Shown here: in pieces, positions 11,000 through 24,100 of the stretch
Layout: every line of letters starts with the position of its first letter
How positions within the stretch are numbered: position 1 is the first letter of the stretch
Assembly (NCBI GenBank): GCA_012295275.1
Contig: CM022672.1
Location: 28,968,472 to 29,032,471, forward strand
Direction of reading: 5' to 3'
From: Chrysomallon squamiferum
Taxonomy: Eukaryota; Mollusca; Gastropoda; Neomphalida; Peltospiridae
DNA length: 64,000 nt
Translations under genes and position numbers: made by a program
Notes under the pieces: generated by a model
Databases searched by the model: none
Seen by the model: the letters and a program-made list of their open reading frames with translations, nothing else
What the model was told of the DNA's origin: nothing

Positions 11000-13741
11000 G
11001 CTGGCGACGTCGAATAACATCTGAAAAAAAAAGTATAGTACTAAACGTATTATGACGAGATATTATGACGTCAAAGTTACATCTATGTATACGAAGAATT
11101 AATTAAATGACATATTTCCACAAATTACATTTAATAGTACATGTTGAACTGATTGCATTATGAAGGCATACGTATTTAAAAGTTTGTTAACACTAATCGG
11201 CGTTTGACGCTGCCATACTGGAGTTCCATCGGAAGTTTCCGTGAGCTCACGGAAATTTTTAAACTTCCAAATTAAATTATTTTTGCGTCCATTTTTCAGA
11301 ACTTTTTATAATTTACACTGATAAAGATAAGGATGGTTGTTCATGTTACCAAACCACGATATCACGCGCTTTTTCTAACTACTTTTTCAACTTAATCAAA
11401 CTTTTCAAACTGGATTATTTTTGTGTGAATGCGTGCATAATAAACTGAAATTATAATGCGGAATAAGATTAATGTGTTATCTTTTGTAGTTGTTATGTTC
11501 CCCCTCTCAGAATCCTGCTGAAGAGAACATTTAGAGATTGTTTGTACCCATTAAATCGTCGAAATTTCTTGAGACTTTTTTCCGTGACGTAATTTGTGCT
11601 GTTGTTTTTGTTGCAGTAATAATCACAGTAGCAGTATAGTATATATTCATGTTGATTAAAGAAACACGACAAAAATACCTGCATTAATTTTCTTATCTAG
11701 TTATTTATAAACTACTGCGTACGACAACAAAATGCAACAGATCAAGTAATTAACGATTAGTAAAAGATACTGGGACACGTCACACGCCGACGTCACTCGT
11801 TCACTGTGACCTTACAGTGACTTTGACAACATTAAGATTTCTAAAACAAACTATAGCTTCCTCACATAAACTGTGAAAATTATACTACTTACCACTTTAG
11901 TTAATATTTCAAGAAACGTGTATATAAGGTATACACTTGAATGAAAAGAACGAGATAGATAAAACCACCTAAACTTTGAATGATATACGTTGCGTTTAAC
12001 AGCTACTAGTACTGCTTGTTTTTAGCTGGCTCGTACTCAAGAATTAGGGAAGCTGTGCACCTAGAGTGTAAGTTATCTATGTTTAGAACAAGTTTTCTAC
12101 TTTACGTTCGGTTGTTATGACAAAAACTATATATAAACCAAGGCGGTAGTCTATATTGTTTCATTTACCTGCATCGAGTCATAATAAAACATATGTAAAG
12201 CGTTCGACAAACATTTTTATTGTGACGTCGATCATATCAAAAGTAAAAGCGAATATAAAGGTCATTAATAAACTGCAAGTGGATCTTGCATTTTGTACAC
12301 CTTTATCTGACATTATAGATAACAGTTTCAGTGAATCTACTTTTTTAAACAGCTAACACATCTGTCATTGAATAAGATATTTTAGGGATGACTCTTGTAC
12401 ATAAAGCAACGTGTGTTTTGACGAAAGAGTTTCAAAGAGCGGTAAAAATGACACCGATTGGGATTATGACTTCGGCGATGACAGCCATGCTGGAAACATC
12501 CATGTCAGTGAAATGGAAATAATTTATTTATTCTTACACCAATGGAAAGACCAGGAATCTCGTACACCCTGCTGCCTTAAAATGATTTCAAATTGATTGT
12601 GATAGATATATTTTATAGCTTTCATTTCTGCAGTAGATTGGTTACTTACTAATTTTGTTTATTTTTCTTTCTTTTTTAAAATTATTATTCTAAACCGTTA
12701 GTTATATGGGTCTAATGTCGAAGTAAACACCAGCAGGAAGAAATTAAAGTCGTCGCGAGATGCAGTATTTAAGCTTATAAATTAATAAACGTAACAATGT
12801 CAATTTTATAAATACATTTTCCGTTATATTTGACATTCAGTGATCTATGCAACACCGCTGCAGTTTGAAACTTACCCTTCTCCGTTCCCAAACACCGGCA
12901 CACCTTTTTTAGCCAAACATTCCCTTTTTAGACTAGGAACTGATTTTTAAAAGAGGACCAGAAAATTGATTTGTACGAAAGTTTGGAAGAAGATTTAGCT
13001 CATTTTAATTACGCAGAGACATTTGAAGAGATAAGGAATTCAAATCATCTATTGCTCTTTCGATACGCTTTCCTTATATCGAAATACAAAAAAAATCGCT
13101 TCAAACTCCATCCGAAACCGATTTCAGTGCGTAACAAAACGCATCAAACTCAGTCCCAATAAACAGTACGCATGCGTGGTGATGAGAAATCGTCGTGCTT
13201 GTTGCGGGAAAGGCAGGTCACACCGGTTAGTTATTGCAGGGGATAACAGTTCCGCTTGGATAACGTGCAGAAACTGATGTAAAAAAGCGTCTCGCCAGGC
13301 GGTATATAAAATATTATGTCCTTCATTGCTCTACTGAACCTTACTCAGCTCTCGATGCGCTTTAAAAACACATGACTGATATCTTTTTACTGGAAGTATC
13401 CCAGGAATCATATTAAAAAAAAAACCATTTTAAAAGTAACGATATTATCTGATTACATTTTTCATAGCATTCCAAATCATGAACAAGAGACTACGAATCA
13501 AATTATTGAGAAATAATAACCATTTAAGCCTAATTACAGAGAAGAATGGTAACGAAACCGGTAAATCGCGCGTTTTTTTCCAGTTACATACAAAGCAGCG
13601 ATTTTTGGTTTGTAAACAGATTTTGGCGCTTATGGCGATGGCAAGAGAGAGTGAAGGGAAGTTATTATGGTTGCTGCAAAAAGTCACAGAAAAAAATCAC
13701 AATTTTTATATAACACAATGTATAGTTTTATAGAGTATTGA
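10298..13741. other. Spacer upstream of the aquaporin
   Basis: This should hold the aquaporin promoter and any non-coding first exon on the - strand, but I cannot place them. It contains a TTG tract near 10652-10680, a poly(T) run at about 10969-10998 and a 20-bp perfect palindrome at 11236-11255. A TATA-like GGTATATAAAATA lies near 13302 on the + strand in slightly more GC-rich DNA, without a recognisable gene after it. Confidence 0.45.
11236..11255. repeat. Perfect 20-bp palindrome
   Basis: TTTCCGTGAGCTCACGGAAA equals its own reverse complement. GGAAG directly before it and CTTCC eight bases after it extend the symmetry imperfectly. It could be a dimeric protein-binding site or a transposon-derived end. 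Confidence 0.85.
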
Positions 13742-14029
13742 ATGTTGCATCGTAGTATGCATGAGCAATTGTGTGAAGGTTGGAACAACATGTTCTTGAA
13801 ACTTGTGGGCTACTACCACCTACCAACCTGGCGAGTTATCGAATGGTTTCAATGTGAGCAGGTGACAGTGGGCACCATCATCCAGCAGGATGCGGTTGGC
13901 AACCCACCTCGACGCTACGTCCAGCTGCAAGAGGGTCTTCGTGACTTGTGTGTCGATCGCCTTGAGGACCGCAAGACTGGCAGAATTTCTTCGTGGTACT
14001 GGGTGCCAAAACCACCAGCATTAAAATAA
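13742..14029 (+). pseudogene. C-terminal remnant of a MULE-type transposase
   Basis: An open frame of 95 codons contains CEGWNNMFLKLVGYYHLPTW, then a segment with WFQCEQVTV, then GNPPRRYVQLQEGL and LCVDRLEDRKTG. The pattern of a GWNN or GWHN block, an HPT/HLPTW block, an EQ block and a KYVQLQERL-like block is what I know from the region after the catalytic domain of MULE-type transposases and from animal proteins derived from them. No DDE catalytic part is seen upstream, so this is a fragment. The base composition is clearly more GC-rich than the flanks, as for a recent insertion. Family assignment is from memory of motifs. Confidence 0.55.
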
Positions 14030-16111
14030 AAAAACATTAACAAAAAACTCTTACAAAATGTGTTTAATCTATCTTTTATTGCTAATTTATTTCTTAATTA
14101 TAAATTGTGACTTTTTTCCCTAGGTTCATTATTGTTGCTTCTTTTAGTGCGGAGACAGACTTGGATGGAAAAAAGTAAAACGATTTGTGGGAAATAAGAT
14201 GTTATATTAAATATATAATAATAATAATAAAAAATTTAAAAAAAGAAGAATAAAAAGTAATGATGCCAAATACTGAATTAAGTGACTTCCACGAACTGAT
14301 CCTTGAATCAGTTCACACGAATCGCTTAGTGTCGCTTGTCAGAAAAACATTTTGCCGAGCTTTTGAAGCAGGTCAAAAATAATTCTCCCAAGATACGTCC
14401 TTGCTGTCCAGCTGATTGACATGTTTTTATGCATTCTCTATCTTCTTGAGTTAAATGGTGGATATTTCTGAACTTCCGTATACCACTGATAAAAATACTG
14501 AAAAACAAAATGGTGATGACAGACATACCAGCTCCAGACCTGAATGGCTCTCTTGAATATAACGCGGAGTATTTGAGAAAATAAATCTCTGCCATTTATC
14601 GCCAGCGGTTTACCGCACTGCCGTCGTATTGTTCCGCGCTCGATGTAATTTGTTTATTTTCATCGCACGCCAGTGACGCTTTATAGTTAGAATACTCCCG
14701 TCAATGATAGGGCCAAACATATTTTCCAAAGTTTTAGACAATATAGTATGTAGAAATGTCTGGCGACTGCGACAAGAAAAACAGTTTTATTTCAAGTGTT
14801 GTCTGACCAAATACACAGAGTTCCACGAATGTTGTTGTCATCCGTTAACTTTGTATCCCTCTGGGACAATGAAGTTGTAACTACACCTACTGCCGGTATT
14901 CCTGATGCTTGTCTTTTTTTTTTAAAGTTTTGATTTATCAAGAAATGATAGCAGAATATCTCCATGCAATACACACTGTCTGGTGGCCTGCCTGGGAGAT
15001 ATAAAACAAAAAAAGAAAATCATTAGGGATTAAAACAGTATTAGACTAAATTGCATTTATGTAATAGGCTAATAGATTACGGGTGACTGGGAGCGTTCGT
15101 TACAAATCTCGTAGAAAATTATAACAACGTTTTAGATTAAGTGGACTTTCATAACAAACTCTGTCGTATACATTCTCCAAGAAGACGGACCACTGGTTAA
15201 TGAATATATATACATGTATTACTATTTTGGAGAAGCTATCTCAAACTGTAACAGACGGAAGTAACAAAATGGTACAGTTTTACCAAATTACGACTCCACA
15301 TGTTGTTACACCAGTTGCTCTGTAGCCACTGTACTCAAGAACTTGGGATTCTCTGTTTGTTTTACAACACACATTAACGAAGTAAATCACAAAACTGGAA
15401 ATAATTAAATTTAAATGACCAAAATCTAAAACATTATTGCAATTTTTATACATTTCCATGGTTAACGATCAATTGTGGTTGTTCCTTTATCGTTTATTAC
15501 ATTTTTATAAAGACTAGTACACACTTTAGGCAAATTAAACTAATTAATATAATAAAACAAAATAAACAACTTTATTTAAATTTTCCAGAATAAGAAAAAT
15601 TGGATCAGTGTATCCGTAAACCAGCTTATTAGAAACCATACCAGTATTTTAGATCATACGGGATGATTTTTAGGTGTGAAATTAGACGAGGTGTGTGAAA
15701 ATTGTCTGGTCTTTGGGCACACATAGTTTGAGATTGGACAGCTCTGTGAAAAATGTGTTGGAATCACAAAATGAATAGTTGGTTCTGAACGACAATGCAG
15801 TTCACGTGGAGATAGGAGACGATATTTGTAATGTTGTGTTTATGTAACCTTAATGTAACTGTTTAGTATCATAGTAGTGTACTAAACCGATATCTTTTAG
15901 ACAGTGTATCTGCCAATCTTACAAAGTTAATTGTTGTAGGCTTTAATACATTATGTTATTTATTTTGCAGGATAGAACATAACTGGTAATCCTCGAGAAA
16001 CCTTGGTAAATTGTAGGTTATTGTTTTTACAAGTGTTAATTCTATCCTCCGGCTATCTCTTTGTATATCCGAAACACTTCCTGTCCCAAGCGTTTTGAAT
16101 AAAGGGTTCTC

Positions 16112-16112
<1 letters not shown>

Positions 16113-16153
<41 letters not shown>
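16113..16153. repeat. TG microsatellite ending in GCGCGCG
   Basis: A TG run that changes to alternating GC, a sequence type prone to Z-DNA. Confidence 0.9.
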
Positions 16154-16154
<1 letters not shown>

Positions 16155-17622
16155 TAGAAGAGATTTTTTCAGGAACACTGTTTGCAAGGTCCTTTACAAG
16201 TATCTGGGTAGGATCCCCGTGACCATCATTATGGAAATCTGGTATTAACACTGTTAGCATCTGTCAAAAATAGTTCGTAGCAGGATATCGGCATTTCATG
16301 TATGTATTATTTTATAGAGGAGTCCACAGACCAGGAGATGATCCATCTAAAAAGTGTTGTCTAACACCCCGAGTATTCAGATTTGATAGCAGATTTAGCT
16401 TCTCAGGAATGTTTTAGGACCGGTAATACACTCAAATTGTGGTATTACTAATTTGCTAAGGATGGGAGGACGGTTACAAAACATATACTTTACAATATAC
16501 ACAAAGCAATTATTAGTCCATGATTAATTAAATTGTTCCATGAGAGATATAATTTTGTTCAGAGGTCTCCCAAGCACAACCTTGTTAGCGATGTTACCTT
16601 TTTTTAAATGACTGACGTTTTATGTAATTTTAACTCTTCAAATAAATGTATTCATGGTGGCATGAGTATTCAGAAGGTTTGATGGTACGGACAGGCATGC
16701 CTTCTCACAGGCCAGCGGGCGTTTCTGTCGCATCCTGAAGAAAATTCCAGATTGAGTTTTATACTCATTACTAGCTCACGCAATCCTATCATTTTTGATT
16801 AGGAGAGTATGCAGTACAGTATTCAGTATTAATATAAGTGATCATGATTAATCAACATTTTATATAAATATTAATGAATGTTAAAGTTATTTTTAAAAAT
16901 TACATTTAAATATTGTTTCCAGGGTAGCTGTACTATAGCATATGATAGAGATTAAACCTACCAAATTATTACTTATGTAATCAGTAAGTGCATTCATTTG
17001 AAAACATTTCTATTGTTCACTTTGCTAATTAAATAATTAAAAAGATATATATATTTTCAAATGTAATTTATAAAAAAAGAAAAAAGGGCCTCAGGGCTTA
17101 GGTCCTCACCATGTCTATATCTGGCACTACCCAAGAGAAATGTATGGTTAGCCAAAATGGACAATTTGGTAAGATATGAATCAGGCGATGATGTTTTTCT
17201 TTGCTAAATCACTTTGAAAGAAAAAACTTCTGCTATTATTCACTGAACCTGACAGAACATGCCAATCCTGATTACGTTCCATTTCTTACAAAAATTTTTT
17301 GCTGATATTAGACGCAAATGCATATGTATATTACACAGTAATGAAGTTTAATGACGTATTTCGTTCTACCTTTAAATGTGAGGATATTGAAACAATTGTT
17401 ACAAACGCTCTTATATATGGGTAATTTTATATAGAAATGAAAACACTAAGCATCTTAATAAAAAGTCAAAAATAAAATCACTGAAGGAGGCTGGTTGTCT
17501 TTTCAGTTTATCAGAACTTGTAAAATGTCGGTAATGTAATAATAAACAATTCGTATTTCAGGTGTTGTTATACGGCATGAAGATAACTTAAGATCTAATA
17601 CACTAAACAGTTGACAGGAATT

Positions 17623-17666
<44 letters not shown>
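17623..17666. repeat. CA dinucleotide microsatellite
   Basis: About twenty-one uninterrupted CA units. Confidence 0.95.
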
Positions 17667-17669
<3 letters not shown>

Positions 17670-17840
17670 CGAAAGAATAAATCGTTTAAAGACTTCTTTT
17701 ATTTTAACATCCGTAAAAGTTTAAAAACTTATGCACGATTCGAATCAATAAAAAAATAATTTAATTAATATTTTGAAATGGAATATTATTGAAATTCGGG
17801 CTAAGCTAATCTGCTGGATTGATTTGTTCTACATCTATAT

Positions 17841-17841
17841 A

Positions 17842-17895
<54 letters not shown>
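17841..17895. repeat. ATT trinucleotide microsatellite
   Basis: About eighteen uninterrupted ATT units; the - strand translation is a poly-Asn string. Confidence 0.95.
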
Positions 17896-18191
17896 GTTTT
17901 TTTGGCCCGCTTTGGTCATTTATTGAACGAACTATAAGAACTGTTTTGTTGCCTGGGGGTTCATAGACGAAGAAGAAGAAAAATCCCAACTGAAAAATAC
18001 TAGTTTTTAACAATTATTAATTAATCTGCACAATTCATATGAAAAGACATTTATCTGAACTAATTATGATCTTCGAAATTATTGGCATATACGACTATTA
18101 GTACTAATAATTCATTACGATGATCTGTAAAAATAATAATAATAAAATAAAATAAATAAATAAATTAAATAAATTAATAAATAAAATATTG

Positions 18192-18197
<6 letters not shown>

Positions 18198-18255
<58 letters not shown>
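18198..18255. repeat. TA microsatellite with one interruption, followed by poly(T)
   Basis: Two TA blocks separated by a single TTTA, then a run of T. Confidence 0.95.
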
Positions 18256-18268
<13 letters not shown>

Positions 18269-19831
18269 AAATAAATAGGGATTGAAATGGACTATTACAA
18301 TAAATTATAATAATAACAACGAGAATGTGCCCGTGCGATGGCGCTATGAAAATTTTAGACTTCGTTACGCCTGCATTCTATATCTTAGAGAGAGAAATTG
18401 AGTATCAGAAGTACTAGTCAAGGAAATCAAACAAGGGAGATAATATTTAACACAAATGGTAGCGTTGTTGTTTAGGATCTTGTCGATTATATGAAATTTG
18501 ATTCAATATTTTTTTTATTAGAAAGCTGTTCTTGGTATATTACTACATAGTAAGTAATTAAGAAGCTTTTATTTATTTATTTTTTTTATATCTTTTTTAA
18601 CCATGAATATCACAAATACCATTTCAAATTAACATGTCATTAAAATTAAAAATGGCTGCCATCGGCCATCGGTCATCATGCTACCATAGTGGGGCGAAAT
18701 CGCCGAAAATCTAATTTTCTACTGGGCGAAATAGCCGTACATTTTATATGCATCGTGAAAATATTGAAGCTGTTTACAATTATTATGATATTAGAATACA
18801 CTGACGTTTATTCTTACTATCATTCAGTAAACGTAAATAAATAAAATAAGGACAGTATGACTGAGTATCAGTATCAACTATCATGAGTATGCCCAAAAAT
18901 ACACACAGGCGGAAAAAAGCTCACCCCCGGTGGAAATGCAATGTGGTTCATCCCCATAGAAAAAAACAAGGACCAAAATCCTCCAGAGAAAAAGCAAGGT
19001 TGAACAAAAGCACCCCCATACATAAAAAATATTTAGTACAAAATCTCTCCAAAATTTAAGTTTAAAAAAAAAAAAAAAAAAGTTACTTTTTAATATTTTC
19101 CCTGCCACCTGATTATCATAATCACAGAATTGATGTAATTAGTTATTCATTCAAATAAACTGGGTGTGATTAGCATTCATAACTGACCAACAGTAAAAGT
19201 AATCCATTTTATTAAAAAAAGAAAAAAGAAGTAATATTATGATTCATATAAAGATTATGTTAGTTTTTTATAGGGAGGTAAAAAATTCAGCCAGATACTG
19301 CAAATGTAATGAAGGCCTTGCAGTATTTTATAGGATTCATACATTATTATTAAGTGTAATATACAAATACATGACAATAATCAAATAATGATTGTTGTAT
19401 TGTTTTAATTTTCATTTGTTGATCAATACATTATATATTTTAACATATGGCACATCACCTGATCTACGACATTTACCCAGTTGTTTATCTTCAGCATATA
19501 TTTTGCTTTTTGTATATTTCATAAAAAATATTTATAATCACCATATTATATGATTTATTATGCATACTATAGTGCAAATATAAATAAAATAATTTTGGGT
19601 TTGTTAATTAACCAAATTTTTAAATCATGGGAGATAAGTAGCAAGATCAATAGATTTTTAATTCAGTACTTGCAATCAAAATACTCAAAAAAGATAGTTA
19701 AGATTTTTACGTTTCAACAACATGTATTGAGAGATTATTCTGCAATCCATCTATAATTACTGTTAAAAGATATTTGCAGTTGTAAAATTTTTGTTTTATA
19801 TGTTTTTCAATTTTATGAAAATTCATTTTAG

Positions 19832-20443
19832 GTTGGAAAACATTTTCTAACAGAATGGATAAGCAATATTCTGTCCAGTTCTTCACCAAGTTTGTGGAAG
19901 CAATGCAGAAATTCTGTCGAGACTATATAGAGTTTGAACAGGCAGTGGAATTGAGTGGTTACCTTTCTTTAGAAATAGACAATTACAAAAAAGAACGCTA
20001 TGTTTTGAGTGAGATGGTTCACAGCACTGGTGATGTCATCAGTGAGAGTTACTGTGTGAAAGCCTTCAAAACTATGAAACGATTACCTACAAGAAATTCT
20101 GATCTAGATTTTGTGTTACGGGATAATACTAATACTCGCCGATCAGGTGGATATACAGATTCTCACACTTCACATCAAAACAATTCTTCTCAAGGACATT
20201 CATACAGATCGCGCATTAGTCCAGAAGAAACTAGCCATTATTCTAATTTTTCTCCTGTTAGAAGAAATCAGCCTTCATCTTTTTCACAGAGTAGTCCAGT
20301 TCATGGAAGAGATTCACAGGATTCTTTTAAATCAAAAAGTCATACGATGCAGATTCAGCCTCGACATGCCATCCAAATTACAGAAAGTCATGGCCAGAAG
20401 CGAGTCCACACTGATGAAACTGGGGATTCTGTAAATAAAAAAG
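19832..20443 (+). CDS. Shared exon 1 of the alternative-end transcription factor locus
   Basis: Coding starts at ATG 19855; the bases before it back to an acceptor-like TCATTTTAG at 19823-19831 have no in-frame stop, and another AG lies at 19852-19853, so upstream exons are likely and the N-terminus is not certain. The exon ends at AAAAAAG|GTTTGT in phase 1. It gives 196 complete codons. Residues 1 to about 75 look folded and helical (YSVQFFTKFVEAMQKFC, then YIEFEQAVELSGYLSLEID), a domain I do not recognise; it is not a BTB domain. From about residue 85 the chain is Ser-, His- and Gln-rich and presumably disordered, with basic clusters such as GQKRVH and VNKK near the end that could be nuclear localisation signals. 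Its job is probably oligomerisation or cofactor binding common to all isoforms; that is inference. Confidence 0.75.
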
Positions 20444-20723
20444 GTTTGTCATGATAATTTTAGCTGTAAGTAATTTTTTTATGTTAACATGTACTCTTAG
20501 CATAAAATGATCTAGTGTTGCTTTCTTGTAGCTCCGATTTGATTTGCATAACCAGTATCAATGTAGGATTGTATTAACTACATTATTTTATAAAAATGTT
20601 GGTTTTAGATATTGCTGATAGCTGGATATCTGATGTAATAATGTTTCTGTAAATATGTAAATTTGTAAAAAGAAAATTAATATCTGTAGTTGACATAGTT
20701 GAAATTCATTGTTGTCTTTTCAG
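20444..20723 (+). other. Intron between the two shared exons
   Basis: Begins GTTTGT and ends TTGTCTTTTCAG. The split codon is G|AA (Glu). The 280-bp length is short compared with the other introns of the locus. Confidence 0.8.
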
Positions 20724-21103
20724 AAAAAATGGACACTGATCTTGAATCTCTGTATAATGCAGCAACAAACATTGTATGTCCATCAGAGACTAATGAAACA
20801 GATCAAAATGATACTGGATCAACAGCAATGGCAGAATCCGGATCAGCAAATAGTGAAAGTGTTCGTCTACCTTTAACTGACATTGTAGCAATCAAAGAAG
20901 AGAATGAGGTTATTCTGCTAGATGATGAAGGTGGTGGTCCAAGTCATATGGATAATGCACAAGGAAATAACAGTAATTTAGATTCAAATATGTTAGACAA
21001 TTCTCTGGTATCTAGTGACATGTTCGGATCTTCAGTTTCTCGATCAGAAGGCAATGCATCAACTTCATCTGTGTCCAATGAAACAGCAACATCAGTGCAA
21101 GAG
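20724..21103 (+). CDS. Shared exon 2 (acidic linker) of the alternative-end locus
   Basis: The exon adds residues 197-323 and ends at CAAGAG|GTATGT, a consensus donor in phase 0. Exons 1 and 2 together are 969 coding bases from the ATG, exactly 323 codons, so every downstream end must enter in phase 0, and all 18 do. The sequence is rich in Asp, Glu, Asn and Ser. Around residues 253-265 it reads VAIKEENEVILLDDEG: IKEE fits the sumoylation consensus (hydrophobic-K-x-E), and VILLDDE fits a SUMO-interacting motif (four aliphatics followed by acids). That pairing is common in chromatin and nuclear-body proteins, so a SUMO-dependent role is plausible. If the donor is not used, reading through gives a short tail ending at 21163. 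Confidence 0.8.
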
Positions 21104-24100
21104 GTATGTACACTTGTATTTTGTTTAATTAGCTTGCAAATAGTTAGATCTTCTGCATGCTAAGCCATTTCTCCAAATGAATTGTAATCACAAAAGATGA
21201 AAATAAATGTAACTTTGATGATAATAAGAAATAGTCACATATATTGTGCATACTTCTATGTTTAATGTTTGATAAAATGTATGATGCTGCTTGCACAGAA
21301 ATAATTTCTATATAATTAACTTATGATAGAAAATTTATATATAATTAGTTACGTGTTCAACAGAGATTTAAATTAACTTTACAGTTTAATTGATTTTTTC
21401 TTTTTCCCACATACTAATTAATGTTCTTTATACAAAAGATGTGAATGACAAGGTAAGTAAGCTCAGCAATATATGCAGAAGATCTAGCTGTATAGTAATG
21501 TTTAATTATTTCTAGTACAAAAATAGTTAGAACATTTCACTATTTAGTATTATTTAAAAAAATTAAAAAAAACCTGGAAGAAAACTCGTTTCATTCAAAG
21601 TAAGTCAATGTATTACAAGTTGTATATAAAGGGCAATTCCACATTATCAACCTTTAGCATGGAACATTATAAATATAATATGTATATTATAATATAATGT
21701 TTCTTATTCTTGTACTCTTGAATATATTGGAGTATAATGAAAGATTGACAGCTAATTCTTAAAAATACGTGCAGTGTAAGACAATCAACACTGAAAAAAG
21801 ACATTTTTGTGGGAAAGAGGATCATTAAATTTTTCATTACTTTTAATCTGGTTTAGAGTTGATGAAGCATGCACAGCATCATCAGAACCAAGAGAATATA
21901 TTAAAAATCAAACTCAAACTACATTTTGTTTTCTCTTAAAAATGGTTTATTATGAATACTCTTTTAAAAGCAAAAAAAAAAGATTTATATGTGAAATTGA
22001 TTTAAAAACAACAAGCAAAGAAAAAATAAAAATAAACAGGAAAGTATTTACAAAACTAGAATAAATAGTTAATAAAAGTGTATTTATCTCAGCAGTAATA
22101 TTTAATTATGATGAGCATGCATTCTAATTAACTATTTCTAGTATGAATGTTTATCCTGAAAATCAACTCTGCTTTGATTCACTTTTGTACTGCAAGCTAG
22201 AGGTGACTCCAACTATTATATTCCACTCTGATTTGACTGTACTTTTGAGACATGCTTCCACTTAAGGGTATTTTGATAACTTTTTTTTAATTTATAATGG
22301 TTTGGAACAGCAAATACATTTCTTTCAGGTTTGTTTCATAATAATTTTGTAAAATGAAGTCATTTAGGACAAATGACAGTTTGCAGTCATCAGTCATAGT
22401 TTTTCACTTAAATATACAGAATTTAAGTGAAAAACATTTACTTTTAATGAACCACATCCTCAAAATGAAGAAGAAAAGAAAGCACTGACAACAACATAAT
22501 AAGAGCTGTAAACTTAGTAAACTTTGATCTAATTTTATACTACTGTATTTCTGTTCATGAAATATTTTACAATATACCAACTAAATGACATGAAAACTTA
22601 TTCTTTTGTATATTTATGTGTCTCTGCTTAGGAGTGTAAAAAAATAATTGGTTTAACTAGTGTGTTGTTTAAAATCTGAGTCCAAAATGCAAACCTTTTC
22701 ATTCTAAATATACCAGTATCAAACAACTGTAATTCAGGCTTTAATACCTTTTTAAATCATAAACTTTTAAAATGATCGATTTTTAAGAACTTGCCTTCTT
22801 TTACAAAATTTGAGTGAAGTATATATGATTAGTTTGCTGTTGAAAGGATGGTGTGCATAACAGAATACTGTTTTCACAAAGGAATAAGATTTACATATTA
22901 AGGCTTTCACTTGCATAATTTTCTTATTTACTGCTGGTATTTTTGAAATATGACATATTTCCATGACATTTATATTTCAGACTTTCATTCAAATTGTGCA
23001 AAAAATCAAAATACATTTGTTTTATATTGAGTATAAAATAATTTTAATTTCATGCAATAAATCTAATCTGAAAATTTCATTGAGTTATCATGCTTTTTGA
23101 AGGAGATATGATAATTTAATGAACTTAAATCACAGTATTATTTAATTAAATTTGAAAAAAAAGGGCCAGAATTACTGAAATTTTTAAATCATAAAACTGC
23201 CATTGCTCCATTAATTTTTCAAGAGTTACCATCATAAATATAATTATATTTCTACATTTTATTCCATACTGGTTCCAGTTATGCAGAAATATATATATTA
23301 TTTTTTCCTTGTCACATACTTATGAGTCCCCAGTTACCAGCTACTCAGTATCTTTGTAGAGAAACTGCTCATCATTATTTATATTTTGCTCTGTTGTGAA
23401 GAAAGCATTCACATCAGAATTACCGCTTCAGTCCTATTGAACAAGTGTAATTTTGAGCAGCACACTTTCCTTAGTTTTATTACATCATTTGATTAACAAA
23501 TGAACAAGACAGGTTTACTTTTTATTTTATTTTATTTTTTATTTTTATAAATATCAGGATAGGCCTTTCTGCCAGTGGGAAATTTTAGAGGAAGTTTTTC
23601 TATCCTTCTACTATTCTGGCCAGAACCTTATTTCCTATTTTGTATTGCTGCATTGCCTCTTGAACAATTTATTAATTGCTTAGACATTTTTTTATTTTTT
23701 TTTATTTTTATTTTTTTTTATTATTATATGAGGTAAGGAGAGGTTGTTTTTAGAAGAAACAAAAACCTACTTTAATATTTTTGACCCATTTGGATGCATT
23801 CTCAGTTCTCTGTATTTGGTGTAAGAGAGGAACTCAATGGATTTTATCCATTCCTGATGTTTGCTTTTCTTTGGTATTTATTTTAATAATGCAGTAAATG
23901 ACTAATTATTACTTTTGTTTTGTCAAAGACAGCTAAATTAATTATTAATAATTTAACACTGTCACAGTTTCAGTTACTTGAATTTTATTACACACAGATT
24001 CTATGATAGAAAATAAAAATAAAGAAATAATATTATGATTCATTCTTTGGATTTTTTATTCTAATCATAGAACATACTTCAGATTTAATCCATATATATG

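Larger units (their letters stand above)
14030..19831. other. Spacer between the MULE remnant and the alternative-end locus
   Basis: No convincing exon. It may contain promoter and non-coding 5' exons of the locus that follows, which I cannot place. Repeats include a TG tract followed by a GCGCGCG run near 16113-16153, a CA tract at about 17623-17666, an ATT tract at about 17841-17895 and long TA tracts at about 18198-18255. Around 18695-18735 two short GGGCGAAAT-GCCG units repeat. Weak - strand frames at 14326-14595 and 16042-16260 are discussed among the rejected items. Confidence 0.5.

Noticed and set aside
12971-13162. 63-codon + strand frame with an acidic, helical start
   Set aside because: No family resemblance, no clear splice sites or start context; length is within chance for AT-rich DNA.
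14326-14595. 89-codon - strand frame starting MAEIYFLKYSALYS in a CpG-richer patch
   Set aside because: It has a real ATG and one hydrophobic segment, so it could be a small membrane protein, but no homologue is recognised and an internal GTATGT donor-like site makes a chance frame as likely.
16042-16260. 72-codon - strand frame with a His-Thr repeat
   Set aside because: The middle is translated TG microsatellite and the rest has no recognisable domain.
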